Assembly (NCBI GenBank): GCA_016125555.1
Contig: WGLN01000001.1
Span: forward strand, 310,001-374,000
Direction: 5' to 3'
Origin: Porphyrobacter sp.
GTDB taxonomy: Bacteria > Pseudomonadota > Alphaproteobacteria > Sphingomonadales > Sphingomonadaceae
Length of the DNA: 64,000 nt
The notes beneath the pieces are model-generated. The model was given only the letters and a program-made list of their open reading frames with translations, did no database searches and was not told the origin of the DNA. A program made the translations under genes and the position numbers. Shown here piece after piece: positions 50,497 to 60,046 of the stretch (position 1 is its first letter; each line of letters begins with the position of its first letter).

Positions 50497-50889
50497 GTGA
50501 AGATCCTGCGCACCATGATCTGGGTTCTCGCCGCGGTCGGCTTCCTGATCTTCGCGATCTACAACTGGAAGCCGGTCGAGGTGACGCTGTGGCAGAACCT
50601 CGTGATGGAAACCAAGGTGCCGGTTCTGGCGCTGCTCGCCTTCGCGCTCGGCTTCGTGCCGCTGTGGACCTATCACCTCAGCGTCAAGTGGGGGCTCAAC
50701 CGCCGGGTCAAGGCGCTCGAGAACTCGCTCAAGACCACTGCGCTCGCACGGCAGCACGAACCCCAACCCCACGCTGCGCCGCCCGCCCAGCCGGTGGACA
50801 AGCCTGTGGAGAGGCCTGTGAAGACAGCGGGGGAAAGCCCCGACGCTCTCTCACCCGCCACCAAAGGCCCGGAGGGCGATATCGCGTGA
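50497..50889 (+). CDS. LapA/DUF1049-domain membrane protein
   Basis: A 130-residue protein with two membrane helices (MIWVLAAVGFLIFAIYNW and VPVLALLAFALGFVPLWTY) flanking NWKPVEVTLWQNLVMETKVP, the pattern of the lipopolysaccharide assembly protein A (DUF1049) domain. The C-terminal 55 residues are Pro/Ala rich. It starts with GTG after GGGAGG and its stop overlaps the pyrF GTG as GTGA. Enteric lapA also lies beside pyrF, which supports the assignment. Confidence 0.82.
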   Translation: MKILRTMIWVLAAVGFLIFAIYNWKPVEVTLWQNLVMETKVPVLALLAFALGFVPLWTYHLSVKWGLNRRVKALENSLKTTALARQHEPQPHAAPPAQPVDKPVERPVKTAGESPDALSPATKGPEGDIA

Positions 50890-51560
50890 CGAACCCGGTC
50901 TATCTCGCGCTTGACGTCCCGCAGCTCGATGCGGCCAAGGCGCTGGTCTCCAAGGTCAAGGCCCATGTCGGCGGGGTCAAGCTGGGGCTGGAGTTCTTCT
51001 GCGCCCACGGCGCCCACGGGGTGCACGAGATCGCGCATCTCGGCCTGCCGATCTTCCTCGACCTGAAGTTCCACGACATCCCCAACACCGTCGCCTCGGC
51101 GATGCAGGCGATCCATCTCTACCAGCCCGCGATCGTCACCGTTCACGCCAGCGGTGGCCGCGCGATGATGGAGGATGCCAAGGCCGCTGCGGCGGAAGGG
51201 TGCAAGGTCGTGGCCGTCACCATGCTCACCAGCATGGACGCCAATGATCTCACCGCCACCGGAGTCTATGGCAGCGCCGAGACGCAGGTCATGCGCCTCG
51301 CCGAACTCGCGCACGCCGCGGGGCTCGACGGGATCGTGTGCTCGGGACAGGAAGTCGGCGCGGTCAGGAAGGCGTGGAAGGACGGCTTTTTCGTCGTCCC
51401 CGGTCTGCGCCCCGCAGGCGGCGGCACCGGCGACCAGAAGCGCGTCGTCACCCCGCGTCAGGCGCGCGACAACGGCGCGAGCGTGCTCGTCATCGGCCGC
51501 CCCATCAGCCGCGCGGAAGACCCGGCGGCAGCGGCGCGGGCAATCGAGGCGACGCTCTAG
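50886..51560 (+). CDS. pyrF: Orotidine 5'-phosphate decarboxylase
   Basis: A 224-residue TIM barrel making UMP. The catalytic array DLKFHDIPNTVASAM supplies the Lys-Asp pair, YLALDVPQLDAAKAL the first Asp, and VVPGLRPAGGGTGDQKRVVTP the phosphate-binding loop; VIGRPISRAEDPAAAA closes the barrel. It starts with GTG overlapping the preceding stop. The glyoxalase-like gene follows after 2 bp. Confidence 0.95.
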   Translation: MTNPVYLALDVPQLDAAKALVSKVKAHVGGVKLGLEFFCAHGAHGVHEIAHLGLPIFLDLKFHDIPNTVASAMQAIHLYQPAIVTVHASGGRAMMEDAKAAAAEGCKVVAVTMLTSMDANDLTATGVYGSAETQVMRLAELAHAAGLDGIVCSGQEVGAVRKAWKDGFFVVPGLRPAGGGTGDQKRVVTPRQARDNGASVLVIGRPISRAEDPAAAARAIEATL

Positions 51561-51562
51561 CA

Positions 51563-51919
51563 ATGGCGCGCATCGCGCCCTTCGTGCCTTCGAAGGACCT
51601 CGCAACCTCGATCGCTTTCTACGAAGCGCTCGGCTTCACGCGGCAGCATGTCGACGAGAGCATCGCGGTGATGGATTACGAAGGCGCGACAATTCTCGTG
51701 CAGCCCTATTGGGTCGAGGAGTGGGCGGGCAACTGGATGGCGCAGTTGCAGGTCGCCAACCTCGACGCGTGGTGGACCCGCGCCGAGGCCGCGCTGGCGG
51801 GGCGCTTCGCGCCGGGGGTGATGAAGCCGCCGTCGATGCAGCCGTGGGGCCTGAGGGTCGCTTTCCTGTCCGATCCTGCCGGTGCCCTATGGCACGTGAG
51901 CGGTGAGGACGCGGCATGA
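51563..51919 (+). CDS. Glyoxalase / bleomycin-resistance-fold protein
   Basis: A 118-residue vicinal-oxygen-chelate protein: FVPSKDLATSIAFYEALGFTRQH is the first beta-alpha-beta unit and AFLSDPAGALWHVSGED the family's typical ending. Only one domain is present, so it should act as a dimer. The pattern of metal ligands is incomplete to my eye, so it may bind a ligand rather than catalyse. It starts 2 bp after pyrF and overlaps the GNAT gene (ATGA). Confidence 0.82.
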   Translation: MARIAPFVPSKDLATSIAFYEALGFTRQHVDESIAVMDYEGATILVQPYWVEEWAGNWMAQLQVANLDAWWTRAEAALAGRFAPGVMKPPSMQPWGLRVAFLSDPAGALWHVSGEDAA

Positions 51920-52437
51920 ACGAAGCGCCGACGCTGATCATCTGCGCGGCAAGACCCGTCGACGCCCCGGCGCTCAAGGACCTGCTCGAAGCCGCATACC
52001 GGGGCGATTCGGCGCGGGCCGGCTGGAACCACGAGGCCGACATTCTCGACGACGAGCGCATCACCCGCGCGGAGCTCGACGCGTTGCTGGCCGATCCGGC
52101 GGTGACGGTGCTGACCGCGCGGGACGGCGACACGATGTTCGGCTGCGTCGCGGTGACGCGCAAGAGCGAGACACTCGCCTATCTCGGGATGCTGTGCGTG
52201 CGGCCCGACTTGCAATCGGCAGGGCTCGGGCGCAGGCTGCTCGACGCCGCCGAGGACCATGCCCGCGCGCTGGGCATCGCGGCGATGGAGATGACCGTGA
52301 TCGACAGCCGCGACACGCTGATCGCGTGGTACGAGCGGCGCGGTTACGCCCGCACCGGTGAGACCCGCCCCTTCCCCGTCCTGCGCGATCCGCCGATCAC
52401 CTTCGTGGTGCTGGAAAAGCCGCTCGGGCGCGCGTAA
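51916..52437 (+). CDS. GNAT-family N-acetyltransferase
   Basis: A 173-residue acetyltransferase. The acetyl-CoA-binding motif LGMLCVRPDLQSAGLGRRLLDAAEDHA is near residue 92 and the C-terminal ARTGETRPFP and TFVVLEKPL strands are typical. N-terminal AARPVDAPALKDLLEAAYRG resembles the first beta-alpha of GNAT folds. Acceptor unknown (a protein N-terminus, amine or antibiotic). It is coupled to the glyoxalase-like gene (ATGA) and lies 10 bp before trpF. Confidence 0.87.
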   Translation: MNEAPTLIICAARPVDAPALKDLLEAAYRGDSARAGWNHEADILDDERITRAELDALLADPAVTVLTARDGDTMFGCVAVTRKSETLAYLGMLCVRPDLQSAGLGRRLLDAAEDHARALGIAAMEMTVIDSRDTLIAWYERRGYARTGETRPFPVLRDPPITFVVLEKPLGRA

Positions 52438-52447
52438 GGGCGCGCAA

Positions 52448-53077
52448 ATGGCCACGCTCGTGAAAATCTGCGGGATTTCGACGCCCGCAACCCTCGCCGC
52501 GGCGGTGGGCGCGGGTGCGAGCCATGTCGGTTTTGTCCACTTCGCCAAGAGCCCGCGGCACCTGTCGCTGGCGGATGCAGCGATGCTGCGGCGGCAACTG
52601 CCCGCCCGCGTCAAGGCGGTGCTGCTGGTGGTGAACCCCGCGCCCGAAGTGCTCGCCGAAGCGATACGCAGCGTCGCGCCCGATGTGGTGCAGTTCCACG
52701 GGGCCGAGACCCCCGAGGCTCTCGCCCGCTTCCGCGCCGAGACCGGCATCGAGGCATGGCGCGCACTGGCGGTTCGCGATGCGCAGAGCCTTGCCGGGAT
52801 TGCCGCTTTCCGGGGCGCAGCGGACCGCGTGCTGCTCGACGCGCCCGCCTCGGCGCTCCCGGGCGGCAACGGCACGGCCTTCGACTGGAGCCTCGTCGCC
52901 GGATGGCAGGCGCCGCTTGCCTGGGGCCTTGCCGGCGGGCTCACCCCCGCCAACGTGGCCGAGGCGATCCGGCTGACGGGCGCGCCGCTGGTGGATACAT
53001 CCTCGGGGGTCGAGCGTTCCCCCGGTATCAAGGACGTGGACAAGATCGCGGCCTTCTGCAAAGCGGCACGATTATGA
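52448..53077 (+). CDS. trpF: Phosphoribosylanthranilate isomerase
   Basis: A 209-residue TIM barrel performing the third step of tryptophan synthesis. [20 protein letters not shown] carries the catalytic Cys; [32 protein letters not shown] and the phosphate-binding [15 protein letters not shown] with [19 protein letters not shown] are conserved. The ATG at 52448 starts the first strand. Its stop overlaps the trpB ATG (ATGA). Confidence 0.96.
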   Translation: MATLVKICGISTPATLAAAVGAGASHVGFVHFAKSPRHLSLADAAMLRRQLPARVKAVLLVVNPAPEVLAEAIRSVAPDVVQFHGAETPEALARFRAETGIEAWRALAVRDAQSLAGIAAFRGAADRVLLDAPASALPGGNGTAFDWSLVAGWQAPLAWGLAGGLTPANVAEAIRLTGAPLVDTSSGVERSPGIKDVDKIAAFCKAARL

Positions 53078-54285
53078 ACTCTCCCAATTCCTTCCGCACC
53101 CAACCGGACGAACGCGGCCACTTCGGCCAGTTCGGCGGGCGCTATGTCGCCGAGACGCTGATGCCCTTGGTGCTCGATCTCGAGCGCGAATACAGGAAGG
53201 CGCAGGCCGATCCGGCGTTTCAGGCCGAGTTCGACGACCTGCTGGAACACTATGTCGGCCGCCCCTCGCCGCTCTATTTCGCGCCGCGCCTGACCGAGGA
53301 GTTGGGCGGCGCGCAGGTGTGGTTCAAGCGCGACGAGCTCAATCACACCGGCGCGCACAAGATCAACAATTGCATCGGCCAGATCCTGCTGGCGATCCGC
53401 ATGGGCAAGACCCGCATCATCGCCGAGACCGGCGCGGGCCAGCATGGCGTGGCGACCGCGACGGTCTGCGCGCGCTTCGGCCTGCCTTGCGTGATCTACA
53501 TGGGCGCCGAGGACGTGAAGCGGCAGTCGCCCAACGTGTTCCGCATGAAGCTGCTGGGGGCCGAGGTGATCCCCGTCACCAGCGGCGGGGCGACGCTCAA
53601 GGACGCGATGAACGAGGGCCTGCGCGACTGGGTCGCGAATGTCCACGACACCTTCTACATCATCGGCACCGCGGCAGGCCCGCACCCCTACCCCGAGATG
53701 GTCCGCAACTTCCAGAGCGTGATCGGCAAGGAAGCCCGCGCGCAGATGCTCGCGCGCACGGGCCGCCTGCCCGACCTGCTGGTCGCGGCGATCGGCGGCG
53801 GATCGAACGCGCTGGGGCTGTTCCATCCCTTTCTCGATGATCCGGGCGTGAAGATGCTCGGCGTGGAAGCGGCGGGCCACGGGCTCGACGGTGACGAACA
53901 CGCCGCGAGCCTGCTCGGCGGCTCGCCCGGCGTGCTCCACGGCAACCGCACCTACCTGCTGCAGGACGAGGACGGCCAGATCACCGAGGGCCACTCGATC
54001 AGCGCGGGGCTCGACTACCCCGGCATCGGGCCGGAGCACGCGTGGCTGAAGGAAAGCGGCCGCGTCGATTACACCGCCGTCACCGACGCGGAGGCGCTCG
54101 ACGCCTTCCAGCTGCTCTGCGCGACCGAGGGCATCATCCCGGCTCTTGAGCCCTCGCATGCCATCGCCGCGGTGAAGAAGGTCGCGCCGACCATGCCCAA
54201 GGACAGCATCATCCTCGCCAACCTGTGCGGGCGCGGCGACAAGGACATCTTCACCGTGGCGGAGCGTCTGGGGGTGGAGCTTTGA
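53074..54285 (+). CDS. trpB: Tryptophan synthase beta chain
   Basis: A 403-residue PLP enzyme joining indole and serine. [21 protein letters not shown], the PLP lysine in [29 protein letters not shown] (catalytic Glu), the phosphate loop [13 protein letters not shown], and ALEPSHAIA near the end are present. It overlaps trpF at its start. Unusually, a small membrane-protein gene separates it from trpA. Confidence 0.97.
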   Translation: MNSPNSFRTQPDERGHFGQFGGRYVAETLMPLVLDLEREYRKAQADPAFQAEFDDLLEHYVGRPSPLYFAPRLTEELGGAQVWFKRDELNHTGAHKINNCIGQILLAIRMGKTRIIAETGAGQHGVATATVCARFGLPCVIYMGAEDVKRQSPNVFRMKLLGAEVIPVTSGGATLKDAMNEGLRDWVANVHDTFYIIGTAAGPHPYPEMVRNFQSVIGKEARAQMLARTGRLPDLLVAAIGGGSNALGLFHPFLDDPGVKMLGVEAAGHGLDGDEHAASLLGGSPGVLHGNRTYLLQDEDGQITEGHSISAGLDYPGIGPEHAWLKESGRVDYTAVTDAEALDAFQLLCATEGIIPALEPSHAIAAVKKVAPTMPKDSIILANLCGRGDKDIFTVAERLGVEL

Positions 54286-54527
54286 CCGGAGGCGAGAAGC
54301 GATATCTACAGGATCAGCTCGTCGGCTGGAGGCGCATGGATGCGTGGGAAGCGACGCAGCAGTTCTTCGTGGTTCTTGGTCTCGCCATGCTGGCCTCGGT
54401 CGGTTGGGATTGGATGGTCCGGGACCTGGTTCGCTATGAGCGCGCGTTTTGGTTCAGTCTGGTGTTTGCGACCGCCTTCGCTGCCTGTTCCATGATCTTC
54501 AAGATTAGGCCTGTTTTCCGAAAATGA
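54282..54527 (+). CDS. Small two-helix membrane protein between trpB and trpA, unknown
   Basis: An 81-residue protein if started at the TTG overlapping the trpB stop (TTGA), or 63 residues from the ATG at 54336, which has GGAGG only 3 nt away. It has two hydrophobic helices ([21 protein letters not shown] and [18 protein letters not shown]) and a basic C-terminus. Its stop overlaps the trpA ATG (ATGA), so it is translated within the trp operon. GC is visibly lower than its neighbours (71 of 120 bases at 54361-54480) and it uses codons such as CTA, AGG and ATT that are rare nearby, pointing to recent acquisition. No family recognised. Confidence 0.6.
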   Translation: MTGGEKRYLQDQLVGWRRMDAWEATQQFFVVLGLAMLASVGWDWMVRDLVRYERAFWFSLVFATAFAACSMIFKIRPVFRK

Positions 54528-55318
54528 CCCGCCTCTCCACCACCTTCGCCCAGCCCCGCCCCGCGCTCGTCTGCTTCATCACCGCAGGCGATGGCGACAC
54601 TGCGGCCAATCTCGACGCGCTGGTGGAAGCCGGGGCGGACGTGATCGAGCTCGGCATGCCCTTCACCGATCCGATGGCCGATGGCCCCGCGATCCAGAGC
54701 GCCAATCTGCGCTCGCTGGGTGCGGGCACGACCACGGCGGACGTGCTGCGCTACGCCACCGACTTCCGCGCCCGGCACCCGCAAGTGCCGCTGGTGCTGA
54801 TGGGCTATGCCAACCCGATGGTGCGGCGCGGGCCGGAATGGTTCGCCGAGGCCGCTGCGGCGGCGGGCGTTGACGGCGTGATCTGCGTCGACATTCCGCC
54901 CGAGGAGGACGATGCGCTCGGCCCCGCCCTGCGGGCCAAGGGCATCGCCCCGATCCGCCTTGCCACCCCCACCACCGACGCCGCACGCCTGCCGCAGGTG
55001 CTCGAAGGCTCGCAAGGCTTCCTCTACTACGTCTCGGTCGCCGGGATCACCGGGAAGCAGCAAGCGCAGATCGAGAGCATCGAGGCCAATGTGGCGCGCA
55101 TCAAGCAATCCTCCGACCTCCCCGTGGCGGTCGGCTTCGGCGTGCGCACCCCCGAGCAGGCCGCCGCCATCGCCAAGGTCGCTGACGGCGTGGTGGTGGG
55201 CTCGGCCCTCGTCGAAATCTGCGGCGAATATGGCGCCGAGGCGCCGGCCAAGCTAAGGGAGCTGACTTCGGCCCTCGCAGCGGCGGTGCACGGCGCCCGT
55301 CAGGAGCAAGCAGCATGA
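54524..55318 (+). CDS. trpA: Tryptophan synthase alpha chain
   Basis: A 264-residue TIM barrel that cleaves indole-3-glycerol phosphate. [42 protein letters not shown] region holds the catalytic Glu and Asp; [34 protein letters not shown] and [13 protein letters not shown] are conserved. It would partner TrpB although the genes are not directly adjacent. Its stop overlaps the accD ATG. Confidence 0.97.
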   Translation: MTRLSTTFAQPRPALVCFITAGDGDTAANLDALVEAGADVIELGMPFTDPMADGPAIQSANLRSLGAGTTTADVLRYATDFRARHPQVPLVLMGYANPMVRRGPEWFAEAAAAAGVDGVICVDIPPEEDDALGPALRAKGIAPIRLATPTTDAARLPQVLEGSQGFLYYVSVAGITGKQQAQIESIEANVARIKQSSDLPVAVGFGVRTPEQAAAIAKVADGVVVGSALVEICGEYGAEAPAKLRELTSALAAAVHGARQEQAA

Positions 55319-56166
55319 ACTGGTTCACCCGCGTCCGCAATTCACTGGGCTTCTCGGCCGACAAGAAGACCACCGAGAAGGACCTGTGGATCAAGTGCCC
55401 GTCCTGCCAGGAAATGCTTTTCGTGCAGGAATACGAGGACAACCTCTCGGTCTGCCCGAAATGCGAGCATCACGGCCGTATCGGTGCCGATGCGCGGCTG
55501 GCGATGCTGCTCGATCCCGGCTTCGAGGTGCTGCCGCTGCCCAAGGTGACCGAGGACCCGCTGCAGTTCCGCGACACCAAGAAATACACCGATCGCCTCA
55601 AGGCCGCGCGCGCCTCCAACCCGCACGATGACGCCTTCGTGGTCGGATCGGGCAGCATCGACACGCGCCCTGCCGTGGTGGGCGTGCAGGATTTCGGCTT
55701 CATGGGCGGCTCGATGGGCATGGCCGTGGGGCAGGCCTTCTGCGACGGTGCGCAAAAGGCATTGGACCGCCGCTGCGCCTATGTGGTGGTGACCGCCGCT
55801 GGCGGCGCGCGGATGCAGGAGGGCATTCTGAGTCTCATGCAGATGCCGCGCGCGACGGTGATGACGCGGCGGCTGAAGAACGCAGGCCTGCCCTACATTG
55901 TCGTCCTCACCGATCCGACCACCGGCGGGGTGACCGCGAGCTATGCCATGCTCGGCGATATCCACATCGCCGAGCCGGGTGCGCTGATCGGCTTTGCCGG
56001 CCAGCGCGTGATCCAGGACACGATCCGCGAACAGCTCCCCGAAGGCTTCCAGCGCGCCGAATATCTCCACAAGCACGGCATGGTCGACATGGTCGTGCCG
56101 CGCCGCGAGCTGAAGGGGCGGCTGGCGCAGGTGCTGGATTATCTGCAACCCGTGAAGGCGGCGTAA
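55315..56166 (+). CDS. accD: Acetyl-CoA carboxylase carboxyltransferase subunit beta
   Basis: A 283-residue subunit that with AccA moves the carboxyl group from biotin to acetyl-CoA. The N-terminal zinc finger has CPSC and CPKC 19 residues apart. The crotonase-like domain follows with [66 protein letters not shown] and [16 protein letters not shown]. The trpA-accD-folC order is conserved in many proteobacteria. Confidence 0.97.
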   Translation: MNWFTRVRNSLGFSADKKTTEKDLWIKCPSCQEMLFVQEYEDNLSVCPKCEHHGRIGADARLAMLLDPGFEVLPLPKVTEDPLQFRDTKKYTDRLKAARASNPHDDAFVVGSGSIDTRPAVVGVQDFGFMGGSMGMAVGQAFCDGAQKALDRRCAYVVVTAAGGARMQEGILSLMQMPRATVMTRRLKNAGLPYIVVLTDPTTGGVTASYAMLGDIHIAEPGALIGFAGQRVIQDTIREQLPEGFQRAEYLHKHGMVDMVVPRRELKGRLAQVLDYLQPVKAA

Positions 56167-56179
56167 CCCGCAACCTGCC

Positions 56180-57520
56180 GTGAAGCCGCTCGACTTCGGC
56201 CGCTCGGACGACCCGCGCGTTCAGGCGCAGCTCGACCGGCTGAGCGCGCTGAGCGTGCCGCAAGGGCGCTTGGGCCTCGCCACCATCCGGGCGCTGCTGG
56301 ATCGCCTCGGCAATCCGCACCGCCAGCTGCCGCCGGTGTTCCATGTCGCGGGGACCAACGGCAAGGGATCGACCTGCGCCTTCCTGCGCGCTTGCCTTGA
56401 GGCGCAAGGCTATCGCGTCCACGTCACCACCAGCCCCCACCTGGTGCGCTACAACGAGCGTATCCGGCTGGCCGGTGAACTGATCTGCGATGCGATGCTG
56501 GCCGAGGTGCTGGCGGAGGTCCTGAATGCCGGAGAGGACCTCGGCCCCAGTTTCTTCGAAGTCACCATCGCCGCCGCCTTTCTCGCTTTCAGCCGCGTCC
56601 CCGCCGACGCCTGCGTGGTCGAAGTCGGGATGGGCGGGCGGTTTGACGCAACCAATGTGCTTGAGCCTGAGGCGCTGGCGGCCTGCGGGATCGCCGCGCT
56701 CGGCCTTGACCACGAACGCTTCCTGCTCGCACCCGAGGAGGGCGTGCCAACCGAGCCGATGGCGCGGATCGCCTTCGAGAAGGCGGGGATTGCGAAGCTG
56801 GTCGTGCCGCTGGTGACGATGGGGGAACGCTATCCCCCCGAAGCGCAGGCGGCAATCCGGGCTGTGGCCGAAAAGGCAGGTGCGTTGCTATTCCCGCTGG
56901 GCGCAGGAGATGCTGGCGGGGACTGGTATTGCGACGATTATAACGCCGGGCAGGGATTCTTGTTCTATCGCGAAAAATACTGGGAGGAGTTTAGTCTCCC
57001 CGCCCCCACCCTCATCGGAGAGCATCAGTACGAAAATGCCGGTTTGGCAATCGCGATGCTTAGACGCCAAACGCGTTGCCCCGTCTCAGAGGAGGCAATG
57101 GGAAAAGGGATCCGCGCCGCCCGCTGGCCCGCGCGGATGCAGCGCCTCGGCCCCGGCCCGCTGACAGCGCTCGCCCCCGACCAGGCCGTGTGGCTCGACG
57201 GTGGTCACAATCCGAGCGCGGGGGCTGCGATTGCGGCGCACTTCGGCGGCCCGCTCCATCTCATCATCGGCATGATCGAGGGCAAGGACCCGCGCGCGAT
57301 CATCGACCCGCTAGCGGGCCGCATCCGCTCGCTAACGGCGGTGCCTGTTCCGAGCCACGATTGCCACCCGGCGAGCGCCTTCGGACCCGATGCGCGTGCC
57401 GCCGCCGATGTCGAGGCCGCGCTGCTCAATATTCCGGGCGACGATTACCCCATCCTCATCGCCGGCTCGCTCTATCTCGCGGGCGAGGTGCTCAGGCTCA
57501 ACGACGAGCTGCCGGACTGA
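56180..57520 (+). CDS. folC: Folylpolyglutamate synthase / dihydrofolate synthase
   Basis: A 446-residue Mur-ligase-fold enzyme that adds glutamate to folates. The P-loop HVAGTNGKGSTCAFLRACLE is near residue 55, TTSPHLVRYNERIRL follows, FFEVTIAAAFLAFSR and VVEVGMGGRFDATNV bind ATP and metal, and AVWLDGGHNPSAG starts the C-terminal domain. It starts with GTG 13 bp after accD. A patch around 56930-57080 is unusually AT-rich (30 of 60 bases GC at 56941-57000) although the frame stays open. The 3' end overlaps a convergent gene by 23 bp. Confidence 0.95.
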   Translation: MKPLDFGRSDDPRVQAQLDRLSALSVPQGRLGLATIRALLDRLGNPHRQLPPVFHVAGTNGKGSTCAFLRACLEAQGYRVHVTTSPHLVRYNERIRLAGELICDAMLAEVLAEVLNAGEDLGPSFFEVTIAAAFLAFSRVPADACVVEVGMGGRFDATNVLEPEALAACGIAALGLDHERFLLAPEEGVPTEPMARIAFEKAGIAKLVVPLVTMGERYPPEAQAAIRAVAEKAGALLFPLGAGDAGGDWYCDDYNAGQGFLFYREKYWEEFSLPAPTLIGEHQYENAGLAIAMLRRQTRCPVSEEAMGKGIRAARWPARMQRLGPGPLTALAPDQAVWLDGGHNPSAGAAIAAHFGGPLHLIIGMIEGKDPRAIIDPLAGRIRSLTAVPVPSHDCHPASAFGPDARAAADVEAALLNIPGDDYPILIAGSLYLAGEVLRLNDELPD

Positions 57521-58256
57521 CCCTTTCGAGAAAGACGGTGACGGTGCCCGCACCCTTGTCGCCGTCGACGAAGCGGAAGTCGAAGGCCTCCGCGCGGCCC
57601 AGCCCGTCCTCGGCCAGCGATGCGACGAAGGCCTTGTCGCTCACCGCCCGGATCGCGCGGCTGCGGTCTTCGGCCGCGACCGCCGCGTTGACCTCGCACA
57701 GGCTGGTCCGGCAGCGCACCATGACGATTCCCACCCCCTCGCGCGCGGCGAAGCGGCGGGAGAGTTCGGCTTGGGTGGCTTCCGCCCAGCGCGGGTCGGC
57801 CGGCTCGGCCTCGAGCGCCTTGCGCAACTCCGCCCCCGGCCCGGCAAGCGGCGGGAGCGCGGCGTCGGCGGGCGGCGCGGCAGGGGCGGACAGATAGGCG
57901 GCGGCGGCAAGCGCGCCGCCAAACAGGGCAAGGGCTGACATTAGGACGATCCTCCTTCGGGTCCAGCGACGCGGCCCTTTTGCCGCGCCGTCGCCCCCGG
58001 TCTCCGCTTCCGCAGCGGGGGAGGAAACCCCGGGAAAATCGTCACAGGTTTCTTGTAGGAAGAGTTGCCGCGCGAGATCGCGGCTGCTGGTCGCCCCGGT
58101 CTTGCGGCGCGCGCTGCGCAGCCGCTCGTTGATCGCGGCCTCGCTCGCGCCGAGCTGCGCCGCGGCGGTCTTGATGGTGTGTCCCTCGGCGAGCAGGCGC
58201 AGCGCCTCGCGCTCCTTGTCGGTGAGGCTCTCCGCTGCGCCGGGAGGGAGCGCCAC
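57498..58256 (-). CDS. Membrane-anchored LuxR-type HTH protein
   Basis: A 252-residue protein with an N-terminal GerE/LuxR-type helix-turn-helix ([40 protein letters not shown], about residues 11-50) and a linker. A basic stretch RRWTRRR then precedes a membrane helix ([20 protein letters not shown], about 107-126), and an extracytoplasmic domain has a [11 protein letters not shown] cysteine pair. The topology is DNA-binding inside, sensing part outside, like ToxR. The GTG at 58256 lies 5 bp after the ampG stop with GGAG 8 nt upstream. The link to AmpG suggests a signal from murein or the envelope, but that is inferred. Confidence 0.75.
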   Translation of the reverse strand: MALPPGAAESLTDKEREALRLLAEGHTIKTAAAQLGASEAAINERLRSARRKTGATSSRDLARQLFLQETCDDFPGVSSPAAEAETGGDGAAKGPRRWTRRRIVLMSALALFGGALAAAAYLSAPAAPPADAALPPLAGPGAELRKALEAEPADPRWAEATQAELSRRFAAREGVGIVMVRCRTSLCEVNAAVAAEDRSRAIRAVSDKAFVASLAEDGLGRAEAFDFRFVDGDKGAGTVTVFLERVSPAARR

Positions 58257-58261
58257 GCGCG

Positions 58262-59974
58262 CTACTCCGCGGGTGCGGCCTCGGGGGCCACCACCCCGGC
58301 GGCGCTCCCGGCGCGCGCCTGCCGCACCCACTCGGCGATGCACAGCAGCACGGCACCGAAGCCGATCAGCGTGGTCAGCACGAACACGTCGTAGTAGCCG
58401 CGGTTCTCGATCATCTCGCCCAGCGCCCCGCGCCCGAGCGTGCCCACCAGCAGCGTCAGCGACGAGAGCAGCGCGTACTGCACCGCGCTGTACTGCTTCG
58501 AAACGATCGAGGAGAGCCACGCCACATAGGCCGCCCCGGCGATGCCGATCGCGAGGTTTTCGAACATGACGGTGAAGGTCAGCTTGGCGAGCGCCGGGCT
58601 GCCGATCACCGGCACCTGCATGATCAGCGTGGTGAAGCCGACCGCATCGCTCGCCGCCTGCATTCGTGCCCCCCCGATCGCAAGGTCGGCGTAGAGCAGG
58701 TTGGTGAGCGCGGCGAGCAATCCGCCCAATGTCAGGGTCGCCATGCGCCCCAGTACGGTCAACAGGTAACCGCCCAGCGCGAGCCCGGCGATGATCGCGC
58801 CGACCCCGAAGAACTTCGAGGCGAAGGCGACCTCGTCATTCGTGTAGTGAAGTTCGCCGAGGTAGAAGGGATAGGCGAAGGTGCCCCAGATCGCGTCGCA
58901 GATGCGATAGGTCAGCACCAGCGCGAGGATCAGCACGAGGCTCCAGCCGATCCGTCCGACGAACTCGACCAGCGGAAGCACCAGCGCGCGGTAGAGGTGA
59001 TCCATGGCGAAGCCCGCCCCGCGCGCGGGCGGGGCATCCTCGGCGAGCAGATTGCGGCCTGCGCGTTTCTGCCCTGCGAGCCAACCGGCGACCAACGCGG
59101 GCAGCACCACGGTGGCGATGATGATCCACGGGCCCCAGGTGAGCGTGAATTCGGTCGGGTTGGGCCGCTCTTCGGGCGGGAAGGCGAGCGACATGACCAT
59201 GAAGGTGAGCACCACGCCGATTGCACCGGCCCACAGCAGGCCGACCAGGCCGAGCGCCCGCGCACGCACTTCGGGGCGCAGTTCGCCCGCCTGGCGCAGC
59301 GCCAGCAATTGTGCATCGGCGGTTGCCCCCCGCCCATCGTGCGCACCGCTATCCGGCGCGAACAGGCCGAACACGCCGATGCCGAGCAGGATCGCGCCCA
59401 TCAGCGCGTAGGTTTCCGGCCAGCCGATCCGCGCCGCGATAATCAGACCGAAGGCCCCGCCCACCAGCGCTGCGAGGCGGTAGCCCATCTGGTAGACGGT
59501 CGAGAGGATGTCGAGCGTCGCCTTCTCGTCGGCGACGTCGATGCGCCAGGCGTTGATCGCGATGTCCTGCGTGGCGCTGGCAAAGGCGCCGATGCCGGCG
59601 AGCAGCGAGAACCAGCCGAGCTGGCTCACCGGATTAAGCAGGCTGAGGGTGACGAGAATCGCGCCGAGCAGCAATTGTGCGGGCACGATCCATTGCTTGC
59701 GCCGCCCGAGCCGCGCGAACCCTGCGATGTTGACCTTGTCGATCAGCGGCGACCACAGGAACTGGAAGGCATAGGCGAGCCCGATCAGCGAGAACACGCC
59801 CATCGTCTCGAGGTCGACCTTCGCCTCGGACAGCCAGGCGTAGAGCGTGCCGAGGAACAGCGAGAACGGCAAGCCACTGGCGAAGCCGAACAGCGCCGTG
59901 TAGCCGGTCTTGCGCTGGCCCATGGCCCGCAAGACCGCGCCCCAGCCGGGCTTGGCGGTTTGCGCCTCAGCCAT
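58262..59974 (-). CDS. ampG: AmpG-family MFS muropeptide permease
   Basis: A 570-residue transporter of the AmpG family, which imports GlcNAc-anhydroMurNAc peptides for peptidoglycan recycling. [35 protein letters not shown] first helix, [43 protein letters not shown] and [16 protein letters not shown] are hallmarks. About 14 hydrophobic segments. It is longer than E. coli AmpG (491) through a mid-protein charged loop near residues 215-240. The ATG at 59974 starts [11 protein letters not shown]; the long upstream frame to 62110 is antisense. Confidence 0.9.
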   Translation of the reverse strand: MAEAQTAKPGWGAVLRAMGQRKTGYTALFGFASGLPFSLFLGTLYAWLSEAKVDLETMGVFSLIGLAYAFQFLWSPLIDKVNIAGFARLGRRKQWIVPAQLLLGAILVTLSLLNPVSQLGWFSLLAGIGAFASATQDIAINAWRIDVADEKATLDILSTVYQMGYRLAALVGGAFGLIIAARIGWPETYALMGAILLGIGVFGLFAPDSGAHDGRGATADAQLLALRQAGELRPEVRARALGLVGLLWAGAIGVVLTFMVMSLAFPPEERPNPTEFTLTWGPWIIIATVVLPALVAGWLAGQKRAGRNLLAEDAPPARGAGFAMDHLYRALVLPLVEFVGRIGWSLVLILALVLTYRICDAIWGTFAYPFYLGELHYTNDEVAFASKFFGVGAIIAGLALGGYLLTVLGRMATLTLGGLLAALTNLLYADLAIGGARMQAASDAVGFTTLIMQVPVIGSPALAKLTFTVMFENLAIGIAGAAYVAWLSSIVSKQYSAVQYALLSSLTLLVGTLGRGALGEMIENRGYYDVFVLTTLIGFGAVLLCIAEWVRQARAGSAAGVVAPEAAPAE

Positions 59975-60046
59975 GCATATCGATCCTTGTTCTCGGTCCC
60001 ATTTGCCTGCACCATTACGCAAGGACGAGAGGATGAGCAAAGAGCG

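Noticed and set aside
51706-54159. An 817-codon minus-strand frame
   Set aside because: Antisense to the GNAT, trpF and trpB genes, all firmly identified.
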